Of a stretch of 29,534 nucleotides of DNA, positions 14,395 through 22,449 are shown in pieces (the stretch's first letter is position 1; every line of letters begins with the position of its first letter). Source of the stretch: Prevotella sp. (GTDB lineage: Bacteria > Bacteroidota > Bacteroidia > Bacteroidales > Bacteroidaceae); the NCBI GenBank assembly GCA_024681875.1, contig JAILAA010000204.1, positions 1-29,534 of the forward strand, read 5' to 3'. Below the pieces are notes generated by a model. That model did not search any database. It was not told the DNA's origin and worked only from the letters and a program-made list of their open reading frames with translations. The translations under genes were made by a program, and so were the position numbers.

Positions 14395-16083
14395 TTACAG
14401 GCGCACCTTCACAACCTTCTGCCCTACCTTTACAATGTAGAGGGCACCGCTGCCGAGACTGATATCAGCCTGTGGGCCACTGAGTTTCTGTGTACGCAGC
14501 AGGCGTCCATCGGCAGCATAGACATTGACGATGTCGCCGGCATTGGCGTTGCAGATGCGCAGGCCGCCCATTGTTCCCAACACCTTAGGCTGGTCAGCCT
14601 GTCTGGCAGCTTCGATTGCTGTTTCAGACATCTTCTCGAAGGTAACATAAAGCTTATTACGTACAGCGCTGACAGCAGGAGTCGTCACGGTATTGCCTTC
14701 AATGGTCAGCTCATTACCATTGAAGCTGACGCTGTGCACCCTCCATCCCTCAGCGGGCTGCAGGAAGTAGGTGTACTGCTTTCCTATCTCCACCTGCTGC
14801 CAGATGCTGCCATTGTCAGCATGTTGTAAAGCGATATAGGCGCCGTCCTCAGGTTCATCTGAGCCTTGGTTAAAGGGGTCTTCACTGGCATCGTCGCTGG
14901 GGTCGTCGCCGTCAATCCACAGGGCTGAGAAAATCCAGCGGTTGGTAATCTTCGCCAGACGTGTGGTCTCACCAGTGGTGACATCCACCTCATAAAGGGC
15001 GGTATCATACTTACCATTGGTGCGCCACTCTTTGTCGCTGAGCTGGCCCCACGAGCCCCATTCGTTAATGCCCTTGCCACTGTTGTAATAGCCCACCCAG
15101 TACATCTTATTGGGGTTGCTGGCAGCAAAGCAGGCTGCCTGGCGGCGGTACTGCGAACAGTAGCCGGTGGCAGGCACAGTAGGCGCATAGTCGGTATACG
15201 TCTCGCCGTCCTCGTCGGTCACTTGCACGGCAACCGTCTTCAGCAGTCCGGTTGACAGGTCAAACTCCCACAACTGGGCACCCGTCAGTTCGCCGTTTAC
15301 ATTGCGCATCTTACCGTCGTCATCAATGTATCCGTTGGCACCGCCGCTGGTCATGGCGAAGGCGCGTCCCTCACTGTTGATGGCGAAGGTGACGAAGTTA
15401 TAATAGTAGAGTCCGCGGGTGATGGGCGTCACCTTCATAGTGCCAAGGTCGATGGTGCACAGGGCATAGCCGGCGTCGCCGTCGGTCATGTCTGCATCCT
15501 GATCCTCAAAATAGTCAGGGTCGCTGGTAATCTCTTCAGGCAAGCTCTGGCCTGTAAGGTAGAAGAGGCCGTATACCTTGCCGTCCTTGGGGTTGTAACT
15601 CATGCCTGCCGACTCAAGCGTAGCGCTCTTCGGCTTGATTTCCGTAGAGAGCAGGTCACCAGTAGTGGCATCCCATGTGCGCACAGTAAACAGCTGTTCG
15701 TCGACGGTCGACTGTTCGTCGCGCGACATGACGGTGACAAGCTTACCATTGACGTAGGCGGCACCTGAGTTACCATACATCAGGTTGAAGTTGTCAGCCC
15801 ATATCTCTTTCTCATTGTCGCCCTTGATTTCAGATGCCACCACAGGAGGCTCTTTCTCGGGCGTAGTGAGCGATGTGCCGTTCCAGTTCATCTTGTAGAT
15901 GCCGTTGTCGACGATGAAGACAGCCTTTTGCAATTCTGCATTCCAGCCCAGATAAGTGGATGTCATCTGCTCGCCATCGTCATAGCGATTGTTGTGGCCG
16001 ATGCCCTTCAGCTTAACGTTTTGAGCATACGACACAGTCATAGAAAAGGCCACTAAGGCCAATAAAGTAAAAAAATTCTTCAT
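14395..16083 (-). CDS. Exported propeller-like protein with C-terminal sorting-like domain
   Basis: The 562-residue protein has a signal peptide (MKNFFTLLALVAFSMTVSYAQ). The body contains repeated short beta motifs with Asp/Gly turns (TWDATTGDLLSTE, LYEVDVTTGETTRLAKI, LWEFDLSTGLLKTVAV), as in beta-propeller proteins. The C-terminal segment (VNVYAADGRLLRTQKLSG to YIVKVGQKVVKVRL) again resembles a secretion/sorting domain. I do not recognise a named family. It is the first gene of a probable two-gene operon with 12130-14352, with a -7 box at 16139-16146. Confidence 0.72.
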   Translation of the reverse strand: MKNFFTLLALVAFSMTVSYAQNVKLKGIGHNNRYDDGEQMTSTYLGWNAELQKAVFIVDNGIYKMNWNGTSLTTPEKEPPVVASEIKGDNEKEIWADNFNLMYGNSGAAYVNGKLVTVMSRDEQSTVDEQLFTVRTWDATTGDLLSTEIKPKSATLESAGMSYNPKDGKVYGLFYLTGQSLPEEITSDPDYFEDQDADMTDGDAGYALCTIDLGTMKVTPITRGLYYYNFVTFAINSEGRAFAMTSGGANGYIDDDGKMRNVNGELTGAQLWEFDLSTGLLKTVAVQVTDEDGETYTDYAPTVPATGYCSQYRRQAACFAASNPNKMYWVGYYNSGKGINEWGSWGQLSDKEWRTNGKYDTALYEVDVTTGETTRLAKITNRWIFSALWIDGDDPSDDASEDPFNQGSDEPEDGAYIALQHADNGSIWQQVEIGKQYTYFLQPAEGWRVHSVSFNGNELTIEGNTVTTPAVSAVRNKLYVTFEKMSETAIEAARQADQPKVLGTMGGLRICNANAGDIVNVYAADGRLLRTQKLSGPQADISLGSGALYIVKVGQKVVKVRL

Positions 16084-16138
16084 TAAAAATAATAGTAGTT
16101 AGTTATTCTCTCTTTACAAGTTGCCACTTTTTGGACTG

Positions 16139-16146
16139 CAAAGGTA
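16139..16146 (-). promoter_or_regulatory. Bacteroidota -7 box for the exported-protein operon
   Basis: TACCTTTG followed by CAG on the minus strand matches TAnnTTTG, about 56 bases before the ATG at 16083. Confidence 0.6.
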
Positions 16147-16189
16147 GCAATAATTATTGAAAAAGTTGCATCTTATATTCAAAAAAGAT

Positions 16190-16197
16190 TATATTTG
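16190..16197 (+). promoter_or_regulatory. Plus-strand -7 box upstream of the palindrome
   Basis: TATATTTG followed by CC fits TAnnTTTG, and a TTG at 16166-16168 lies 21 bases upstream, a suitable -33 position. A transcript from here would enter the palindrome about 90 bases later. Confidence 0.45.
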
Positions 16198-16291
16198 CCA
16201 TTTCTATTTAACCACATTTAACCAGTTTATTTGGTTCAACTCTAATTTTGTTGAAAGTAATTTGTGTTTCTTCCTAACAGCAATCAATTTT

Positions 16292-16375
16292 ATGTTTCCG
16301 GGCGTAGGACATAAGTTTCAGGCGCAGAAACATGTGTTTCCGCACCGGAAACACATGTTTCACGCCCTGAAACAT
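16292..16375. repeat. Nested palindromic element (GAAACATGTGTTTC family)
   Basis: The inner arms at 16327-16342 and 16346-16361 are perfectly complementary over 16 bases around CAC. The outer arms at 16292-16305 and 16362-16375 match at 13 of 14 positions. A third partial copy (AAGTTTCAGGCGC, about 16313-16325) could compete for the right outer arm. Confidence 0.9.
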
Positions 16376-16498
16376 AAATTTCTCATTTGTATCAACCAAA
16401 TTGCAGAAGAAGCATTTTTTTCATAGGGATGTGTCAAGAGGTTGGGGGCTGTTTCGTATTTTTTTTGACAAAGGCTGTTCTTTTTCACAGAAAAGTTG

Positions 16499-16506
16499 TA
16501 TCTTTG
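16499..16506 (+). promoter_or_regulatory. Bacteroidota -7 box for the GH2 gene
   Basis: TATCTTTG followed by CACA fits TAnnTTTG, 34 bases before the chosen ATG at 16541. This makes an upstream start at 16496 unlikely. The -33 element is unclear. Confidence 0.65.
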
Positions 16507-16540
16507 CACATCTTATTATGAGGACAAACAGTTTACCTTC

Positions 16541-18388
16541 ATGAAAAAACTATTCCTTTCCCTTGTTCTTACTGCTTTTACGGCAATGGCAGGCACAGCT
16601 GCTGAGGTGCCGCTGATACAGAATGTAATGGCCCGTCACATCACCTCGCTTAACGGCCCGTGGCACTACATTGTTGACGTACAGGAGGAGGGATACTACG
16701 ACTACCGCATGAATCCCACGCGATGGGGATTCTTCATCAACGCCAAGCCGCAACGGCCCGAAGACCTTATCGAATATGACTTTGACAAGGCGCCCGTGAT
16801 GCAGATTCCCGGCGACTGGAACACGCAAGACGACCGTCTGTTTTTCTATGAGGGCACTGTGTGGTTTAAGAAATCTTTCCATCATTCCTCCGCCTCTTCC
16901 GAAGAGGAAGGAGACAAGGTCCTACTCTATTTCGGCGCTGCCAACTACGACTGCCGCGTATGGGTGAACGGGCGCGAGGCGGGTCACCACATTGGCGGCT
17001 TCACACCGTTTAACTACGACGTTACAGACCTGCTGAAGGAGGGTGAGAACGTCGTCATCGTCAAGGTGGACAACAAGCGCAAGGCTGAGGCCGTGCCCAC
17101 GCAGATCTTCGACTGGTGGAACTATGGCGGCCTGACACGCGACGTGCTTCTCGTGCGCGTACCATATTTATATATAGAGGACTATAGCCTCAAACTGCAG
17201 AAGCAGAACAGCCCCAAGTGGCGTGAGGTGGACTTCACGGCCAGCCTGAGCCAGAAAGAAGCCGGACGCACGGTGATGCTGAACATCCCCGAACTGCGCC
17301 TAAAGCAGGCGTGCGTCACCGATGCCGAGGGTAAGGTCAGCACCACGCTGCGCATACCCGCTAAGAAACTCTCGCTTTGGAGCCCCGACACCCCCAAGCG
17401 CTACCGTGTTGAACTGTCGCTCGCCGCTGATGCAGCCTCCGGTTCTGAGGTCGGTGACTTTGTTGCCGACAGCATCGGCTTTCGCACCATCGAAGCCCGC
17501 GGCAAGCAGATTCTTCTCAACGGCGAGCCTGTCTTCCTGCGCGGCATCAGCATCCATGAGGAGAAAGCCCACGGCGGCGGGCGAGCCAACAGCACCGCCG
17601 ACGCCCATGAACTGCTGAGCTGGGCCAAGGAGCTGGGCTGCAACTTCGTACGCCTGGCCCACTATCCGCACAACGAGTATGCCATCCGCGAGGCCGAGCG
17701 CATGGGCATCATGGTGTGGAGCGAGATTCCCTGCTACTGGACCATTGCCTGGACCAACCCCGACACCTACGCCAACGCACAGCGACAGCTCACCGACATG
17801 ATCAGCCGCGACAAGAACCGCGCCAACATCATCATTTGGAGCATCGCCAACGAAACGCCGCACTCACCACAGCGCGACGACTTCCTCGGCCGTCTGGCAC
17901 AACATGCCCGCTCACTCGACAACACGCGCCTCATCTCAATGGCGATGGAGGTGACAGGTGCCTCCAACTACAAGAACCGACTGCACGACAATATGCACGA
18001 GTATGTCGATGTTGTATCGTTCAACCAATACATCGGCTGGTACCGTGACGTCAATGATGCGCCGAAGATGGAGTGGGAAATTCCCTACGACAAGCCCGTC
18101 ATCGTCAGTGAATTCGGCGGCGGTGCCCGCTATGGCCTGCATGGTGCCGAGAACCAGCGCTGGACAGAGGAGTTCCAAGCCAAACTCTACCGAGAGAACA
18201 CTGCCATGCTTGATAAGATCGATGGACTCTGCGGCACCACGCCCTGGATCCTAAAGGACTTCCGTTCGCCGCGCCGCGTGCTTAACGGCATACAGGACTA
18301 CTATAACCGTAAAGGACTCTTCTCTGACAACGGAGAAAAGAAACAGGCCTTCTACATTTTGAAACAATGGTACGAAGGGAAGAAGTAA
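16541..18388 (+). CDS. Exported glycoside hydrolase family 2 enzyme (beta-galactosidase / beta-glucuronidase type)
   Basis: The 615-residue enzyme starts at ATG 16541 with a signal peptide (MKKLFLSLVLTAFTAMAGTAA); the upstream ATG at 16496 would precede the promoter. It shows the GH2 layout of jelly-roll N-domain (FGAANYDCRVWVNGREAGHHIGG), immunoglobulin-like domain and TIM barrel (FLRGISIHEE). The acid/base Glu is E438 (IWSIANETP) and the nucleophile is E524 (VIVSEFGGG). The short length and missing C-terminal domains point to a glucuronidase-like or small galactosidase-like member rather than LacZ; the substrate cannot be fixed by eye. A short palindrome (16885-16914) adds polar residues (HHSSASSEEEG) in the jelly-roll domain. 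The stop codon abuts the TAAGAAG tandem array. Confidence 0.92.
   Translation: MKKLFLSLVLTAFTAMAGTAAEVPLIQNVMARHITSLNGPWHYIVDVQEEGYYDYRMNPTRWGFFINAKPQRPEDLIEYDFDKAPVMQIPGDWNTQDDRLFFYEGTVWFKKSFHHSSASSEEEGDKVLLYFGAANYDCRVWVNGREAGHHIGGFTPFNYDVTDLLKEGENVVIVKVDNKRKAEAVPTQIFDWWNYGGLTRDVLLVRVPYLYIEDYSLKLQKQNSPKWREVDFTASLSQKEAGRTVMLNIPELRLKQACVTDAEGKVSTTLRIPAKKLSLWSPDTPKRYRVELSLAADAASGSEVGDFVADSIGFRTIEARGKQILLNGEPVFLRGISIHEEKAHGGGRANSTADAHELLSWAKELGCNFVRLAHYPHNEYAIREAERMGIMVWSEIPCYWTIAWTNPDTYANAQRQLTDMISRDKNRANIIIWSIANETPHSPQRDDFLGRLAQHARSLDNTRLISMAMEVTGASNYKNRLHDNMHEYVDVVSFNQYIGWYRDVNDAPKMEWEIPYDKPVIVSEFGGGARYGLHGAENQRWTEEFQAKLYRENTAMLDKIDGLCGTTPWILKDFRSPRRVLNGIQDYYNRKGLFSDNGEKKQAFYILKQWYEGKK
16885..16914. 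repeat. Short palindromic element inside the GH2 gene
   Basis: CCTCTTC (16893-16899) pairs with GAAGAGG (16901-16907), flanked by TCCTCCG and AAGGAGA. It resembles the family copy at 4991 in shape but is less GC-rich. It is read as SSASSEEEGD in a loop. Confidence 0.5.
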
Positions 18389-18451
18389 GAGGGAAGATGG
18401 AAGAGGTAAGAAGTAAGAAGTAAGAAGTAAGAAGTAAGAAGGAAGAAGAAC
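18389..18451. repeat. TAAGAAG heptamer tandem array
   Basis: Five perfect TAAGAAG units occupy 18407-18441, followed by GAAGAAG; degenerate units reach back to the GH2 stop codon (AAGAAGTAAGAG). The array fills the spacer up to three bases before the next ATG. Confidence 0.92.
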
Positions 18452-19915
18452 ATGAAAATAGGATTTGACAACGAGAAATATCTCAAAATTCAGTCAGAGC
18501 ACATCCGTGAACGCATAGCGCAGTTTGACGGCAAGCTCTATTTAGAGTTGGGCGGCAAGCTCTTCGACGACCACCACGCCTCGCGCGTACTGCCTGGCTT
18601 CAAGCCTGACTCCAAGCTCCGTATGCTGGCACAGCTGCAGAACGAGCTGGAGATTGTCATCGTGGTCTCGGCCGACGACATAGAGAAGAACAAGGTGCGC
18701 GCCGACCTGGGCATTACCTACGACGAGGATGTGCTGCGCTTGCGCGACGAGTTTATGAAACGCCAGTTCATGGTGGGCAGCGTCGTCATCACCCATTACA
18801 ACGGCCAGCACGCCGCCGACCAGTTCCGCCACCGTCTGGAACGTCTCGACATACGGTCCTACGTGCATTATCTTATCGACGGCTATCCGCACAATGTGGA
18901 ACTGATAGCCAGCGACGATGGCTTCGGCAAAAACGACTATGTGGAGACATCACGACAGCTCGTCGTCGTCACCGCCCCTGGTCCTGGCAGCGGCAAGATG
19001 GCCGTCTGTCTCAGCCAGCTCTACAACGAGAACAAGCGCGGTATCCACGCCGGATACGCCAAGTTTGAGACTTTCCCCGTATGGAATCTGCCACTGAAGC
19101 ACCCAGTGAACATCGCCTACGAGGCCGCCACTGCCGATTTGAACGACGTGAATATGATTGACCCGTTCCATTTGGAGGCCTACGATAAGATTGCCGTCAA
19201 CTACAACCGCGACATCGAGATATTCCCTGTGCTCAACGCACTCTTTGAAGGTATCTACGGAGGCAGCCCGTATAAGTCGCCTACCGACATGGGCGTCAAC
19301 ATGGTCGGCTTCTGCATCAGCAACGACGAGGTGTGCTGTAATGCATCGCGCGAAGAGATCATCCGCCGCTACTACGATGCCACGAACAAGATGGCCGAGG
19401 GTGCCGACAATGAGAACGAGGTGAACAAGATACTGATGCTGTTCAATCAGGCGAAGATTACCACCGCCTACCGCCGCGTCACCGTAGCCGCTGCCGCGAA
19501 GAAGGAGCTGAGCGGGCACACTGCTGCCGCCATGGAGCTGGACGACGGCACCATCATCACTTCAAAGTCATCGCCCCTACTGGGTTGTTCAGCCGCCCTC
19601 CTGCTAAACGTCATGAAGCACTTGGCCGGCATCGCCCACGAGGCAAAACTCATACCGCAGAGCCTCATAGAGCCGGTGCAGAAGACGAAGACCGAATATC
19701 TGGGCGCAAGGAATCCACGACTCCACACCGACGAGGTGCTGGTGGCGCTGAGCGTGCTGAGCCGCACCGACGAGCAATGCCGTCGCGCACTGGAACAGTT
19801 GCCCCGTGTACGCTACTGCCAGGTGCACAGCACCGTAATGCTGAGCGAGGTAGACCGCAAGATCTTCAAGAAACTGGGCTGCGGCCTCACCTGCGACCCT
19901 GTCAAGAAGAAGTAA
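18452..19915 (+). CDS. DUF1846 family protein
   Basis: The 487-residue cytosolic protein matches the DUF1846 family in length and in motifs such as GFDNEKYLKIQSEHI at the N-terminus, FDGKLYLELGGKLFDDHHASRVLPGF (broken here as FDGKLYLELGGKLFDD and HHASRVLPGF) and the glycine-rich P-loop-like TAPGPGSGKMA (about residues 172-182). Late conserved segments are SPLLGCSAALLLN and EYLGARNPRLHTDEVL. Structures of family members are known but no reaction has been assigned. It is separated from the GH2 gene only by a heptamer array, and from panE by an AT-rich repeat region. No signal peptide or transmembrane helix. Confidence 0.92.
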   Translation: MKIGFDNEKYLKIQSEHIRERIAQFDGKLYLELGGKLFDDHHASRVLPGFKPDSKLRMLAQLQNELEIVIVVSADDIEKNKVRADLGITYDEDVLRLRDEFMKRQFMVGSVVITHYNGQHAADQFRHRLERLDIRSYVHYLIDGYPHNVELIASDDGFGKNDYVETSRQLVVVTAPGPGSGKMAVCLSQLYNENKRGIHAGYAKFETFPVWNLPLKHPVNIAYEAATADLNDVNMIDPFHLEAYDKIAVNYNRDIEIFPVLNALFEGIYGGSPYKSPTDMGVNMVGFCISNDEVCCNASREEIIRRYYDATNKMAEGADNENEVNKILMLFNQAKITTAYRRVTVAAAAKKELSGHTAAAMELDDGTIITSKSSPLLGCSAALLLNVMKHLAGIAHEAKLIPQSLIEPVQKTKTEYLGARNPRLHTDEVLVALSVLSRTDEQCRRALEQLPRVRYCQVHSTVMLSEVDRKIFKKLGCGLTCDPVKKK

Positions 19916-20077
19916 ATAAATAATGATTGATTTACAATTTGACGATTTACGATTTACTATTTATTTGTCAATTTGATGTATTTATCGATTTATCGTGAAG
20001 AATGAAAAACAAATTGAAAATCATAAAATCACAAAATCAATAGTAAATAGTAAATAACAAAATAGTAAATAAGATTG
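19916..20077. repeat. AT-rich ATTTACG/AGTAAAT repeat region
   Basis: The 162-base spacer is built from degenerate units, GATTTACGATTTACTATTTA on the left and AATAGTAAATAGTAAATAAC on the right. The two halves are roughly inverted, so the transcript could fold back. I see no gene here. Confidence 0.75.
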
Positions 20078-20989
20078 ATGACCTACGCAGTTATCGGTAC
20101 AGGAGCCATCGGCGGCTATTATGGTGCACGGCTGGCTCAAAGCGGAAAGCAGGTTTGCTTCCTGCTGCATAGCGATTATGACTATGTAAAGGAACACGGC
20201 CTACAGGTGGATTCGTGCAACGGATCGTTCCACTTGGACAGCCCCTTGGTATACAACGACACACAACTGATGCCCAAGGCCGACGTAGTGCTGGTATGCC
20301 TGAAATCGGTCAACAACCACCTGCTCGCCTCGCTGCTGCCTCCCCTACTCCACCCTCAGACGCTGGTGGTACTCATACAGAACGGTATCGGTGTGGAAGA
20401 CGATGTACAAGCCATGTTCCCCGGCGTGCAGCTCGCTGCCGGCCTGGCTTTTATCTGCTCGGCAAAGACAGAGCCCGGACGCATCGACCACCAATGCTAC
20501 GGTCAGATAAACCTGGCAGGATTCTCGTGCGGCGAGACCCTTTTGCAGCAGGTCTGCGCCGACTTCAACGCAGCCGGCGTGAAAGCAGGATTAGTGGAAT
20601 ACCAAGAGGCCCGGTGGAAAAAGGCTGTCTGGAACATGCCCTTCAACGGAATGACCGTCGCCTTGCACACGCAGACCGACCTGCTGCTCAAGCATCCCGC
20701 AACACGCCAGCTCATCCGCGAGCAAATGATGGAGGTCATTGGCGCCGCTCAACACCTCGGCGTGAAGAACATCGACGAAAGCTTTGCCGACCTGATGATC
20801 AGCATGACTGACGAGATGACGCCCTACTCGCCTTCCATGCGCCTTGACTACGATTTCCACCGGCCCATGGAGATAGAGTATCTCTACGCCCGTCCCATCA
20901 AGATAGCAGCTGCCGCAGGATTTGCCATGCCCCGTCTGGAGATGCTCATGCACGAGTTGCAGTTTCTCGAAAGTTCACATACACGATGA
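20078..20989 (+). CDS. panE: 2-dehydropantoate 2-reductase
   Basis: It reduces ketopantoate to pantoate with NADPH in pantothenate/CoA synthesis. The Rossmann motif is AVIGTGAIGGYYGARLA at the N-terminus. The catalytic Lys-x3-Asn pair is K182 and N186 (KKAVWNMPFNGMT), and VLIQNGIG is also typical. ATG at 20078 is preferred over the TTG at 20075. It overlaps the trkH-like gene by four bases (ATGA), so the two are co-translated. KPR-family homologues can act on other 2-oxo acids, so the exact substrate is likely but not certain. Confidence 0.9.
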   Translation: MTYAVIGTGAIGGYYGARLAQSGKQVCFLLHSDYDYVKEHGLQVDSCNGSFHLDSPLVYNDTQLMPKADVVLVCLKSVNNHLLASLLPPLLHPQTLVVLIQNGIGVEDDVQAMFPGVQLAAGLAFICSAKTEPGRIDHQCYGQINLAGFSCGETLLQQVCADFNAAGVKAGLVEYQEARWKKAVWNMPFNGMTVALHTQTDLLLKHPATRQLIREQMMEVIGAAQHLGVKNIDESFADLMISMTDEMTPYSPSMRLDYDFHRPMEIEYLYARPIKIAAAAGFAMPRLEMLMHELQFLESSHTR

Positions 20990-22440
20990 TTAACTGGAAG
21001 CTCATAGCAAAGATTCTGGGTTCGTTGCTCTTCATCGAGGCGTTCTTCATGGCGTGCTGCCTCATTATGACCATTATCTACAATGAGGCAGACATACCCA
21101 TGTTCATCACGTCGACCGCTACGACGCTGACGGGCGCTTTCCTCTTCCGTTACTGGGGACACGAGGCAGAGAACTCGTTAAGTCGCCGCGATGCCTACGT
21201 TGTTGTGACGCTGGTGTGGGTGGTGTTCTCACTCTTCGGCATGATGCCCTTCCTGCTCAGCGGGTCAGTGACAAACCTGGCCGACGCTTATTTCGAGACG
21301 ATGTCGGGCTTCACCACCACGGGTGCCACGGTCATCGACGACGTGGAGTCATTGTCGCATGGCCTGCTGTTCTGGCGCTCACTGATGCAGTGGATAGGCG
21401 GCCTGGGCATCGTGTTCTTCACAATTGCCATTCTGCCCTCGTTGGTGGGCGGCAGCGTGAAGGTGTTCGCAGCAGAGGCCACCGGCCCTATGCGGTCAAA
21501 GCTGCATCCGAGGCTGTCGACCAGCTCAAAATGGATTTGGACCATCTATCTGCTGCTGACAGTAGTTTGCGGCGTGTCGTTCTGGCTGTGCGGCATGGAC
21601 TGGTTTGATGCCGCCAACTACTCGATGACGACAACGGCCACTGGCGGTTTCTCCACACACAACGGAAGTATTTTCCTCGCCTCACCCGTCATCGAATACC
21701 TGGCTATCCTCTTCCAGTTCCTTGCAGGCATCAACTTTACGCTGCTATATCTTTTCTTCTTCAAGCTAAGGGCTGGTGCTATCTTGCGTAACTCTGAGTT
21801 CAAACTCTATGTCATCACCATTATTGGCGCCACACTGTGGATTATGTACCTGCTCATCTCACGAATGGATTACGACGTAGAGGAGGCATTGCGCTCGTCG
21901 CTGTTCCAAGTGGTGTCATTCATCACCACCACAGGCCTGAGCAATACTGATGCGGGCACTTGGCCACACATCACATGGGTTATCCTGGGGGTGCTGATGT
22001 TCATGGGAGCCTGCGCAGGCAGCACTACGGGCGGTTTCAAGAGCATCCGCGTGTTGATGCTGCTGCGCGTCATGCGTAATGAGCTCCACCATATCCTTCA
22101 TCCAAATGCTGTACTGCCTGTACGCCTGGCCGGACAGAACATACCGCAGAGCCGACTGGTGACGCTACTGGCCTTTTTCACGCTCTATATCATCATGCTG
22201 CTCGTCACTGCCGTGGCAATGGCACTCTCAGGCATCGACATCACCAACGCGCTGACCATTTCGTTAAGCCTTATCAGCAATGTGGGCGCCGGGCTGGATA
22301 CAAATATCGGCCCACAGATGTCGTGGGCCGATCTTAGCGACGGGTTGAAGTGGCTTTGTTCTTTCCTAATGCTCGTCGGCCGTCTGGAAATCATCGCCGT
22401 ACTTGTGCTCTTCACCCGCTCGTTCTGGAAGAGGAGTTAA
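20986..22440 (+). CDS. trkH: TrkH/KtrB-family potassium uptake channel subunit
   Basis: The 484-residue integral membrane protein has four pore-loop repeats: MSGFTTTGATVID, YSMTTTATGGFSTHN, VVSFITTTGLSNTD and SLISNVGAGLDTNIG. Each has the filter glycine expected for a K+ path. The other conserved segment, WIGGLGIVFFTIAILP, follows the first filter. It normally works with a cytosolic NAD-binding TrkA/KtrA subunit, which is not in this window. It overlaps panE as ATGA, and its stop lies nine bases from the convergent GH51 stop with no terminator visible. Confidence 0.95.
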   Translation: MINWKLIAKILGSLLFIEAFFMACCLIMTIIYNEADIPMFITSTATTLTGAFLFRYWGHEAENSLSRRDAYVVVTLVWVVFSLFGMMPFLLSGSVTNLADAYFETMSGFTTTGATVIDDVESLSHGLLFWRSLMQWIGGLGIVFFTIAILPSLVGGSVKVFAAEATGPMRSKLHPRLSTSSKWIWTIYLLLTVVCGVSFWLCGMDWFDAANYSMTTTATGGFSTHNGSIFLASPVIEYLAILFQFLAGINFTLLYLFFFKLRAGAILRNSEFKLYVITIIGATLWIMYLLISRMDYDVEEALRSSLFQVVSFITTTGLSNTDAGTWPHITWVILGVLMFMGACAGSTTGGFKSIRVLMLLRVMRNELHHILHPNAVLPVRLAGQNIPQSRLVTLLAFFTLYIIMLLVTAVAMALSGIDITNALTISLSLISNVGAGLDTNIGPQMSWADLSDGLKWLCSFLMLVGRLEIIAVLVLFTRSFWKRS

Positions 22441-22449
22441 ACCTATTTC

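Larger units (their letters stand above)
16084..16540. other. Gene-free divergent region with promoters and a nested palindrome
   Basis: The 457 bases separate the propeller-like gene from the GH2 gene. They hold -7 boxes at 16139 (minus), 16190 (plus) and 16499 (plus), and a palindromic element at 16292-16375. An 89-codon frame at 16157-16426 runs through the palindrome; I do not regard it as a gene. Confidence 0.7.

Noticed and set aside
16157..16426. Possible 89-residue gene in the 16.1-16.5 kb gap
   Set aside because: More than a third of it is the palindrome read through, its start lies before the -7 box at 16190, and the product resembles nothing.
16496..16540. Upstream ATG (16496) as start of the GH2 protein
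   Set aside because: It overlaps the -7 box and would place a non-hydrophobic stretch before a normal signal peptide that begins at 16541.
18407..18448. TAAGAAG array as a strong ribosome binding site for the DUF1846 gene
   Set aside because: It is purine-rich, but the periodic structure fits a tandem repeat better, and Bacteroidota rarely depend on Shine-Dalgarno pairing.
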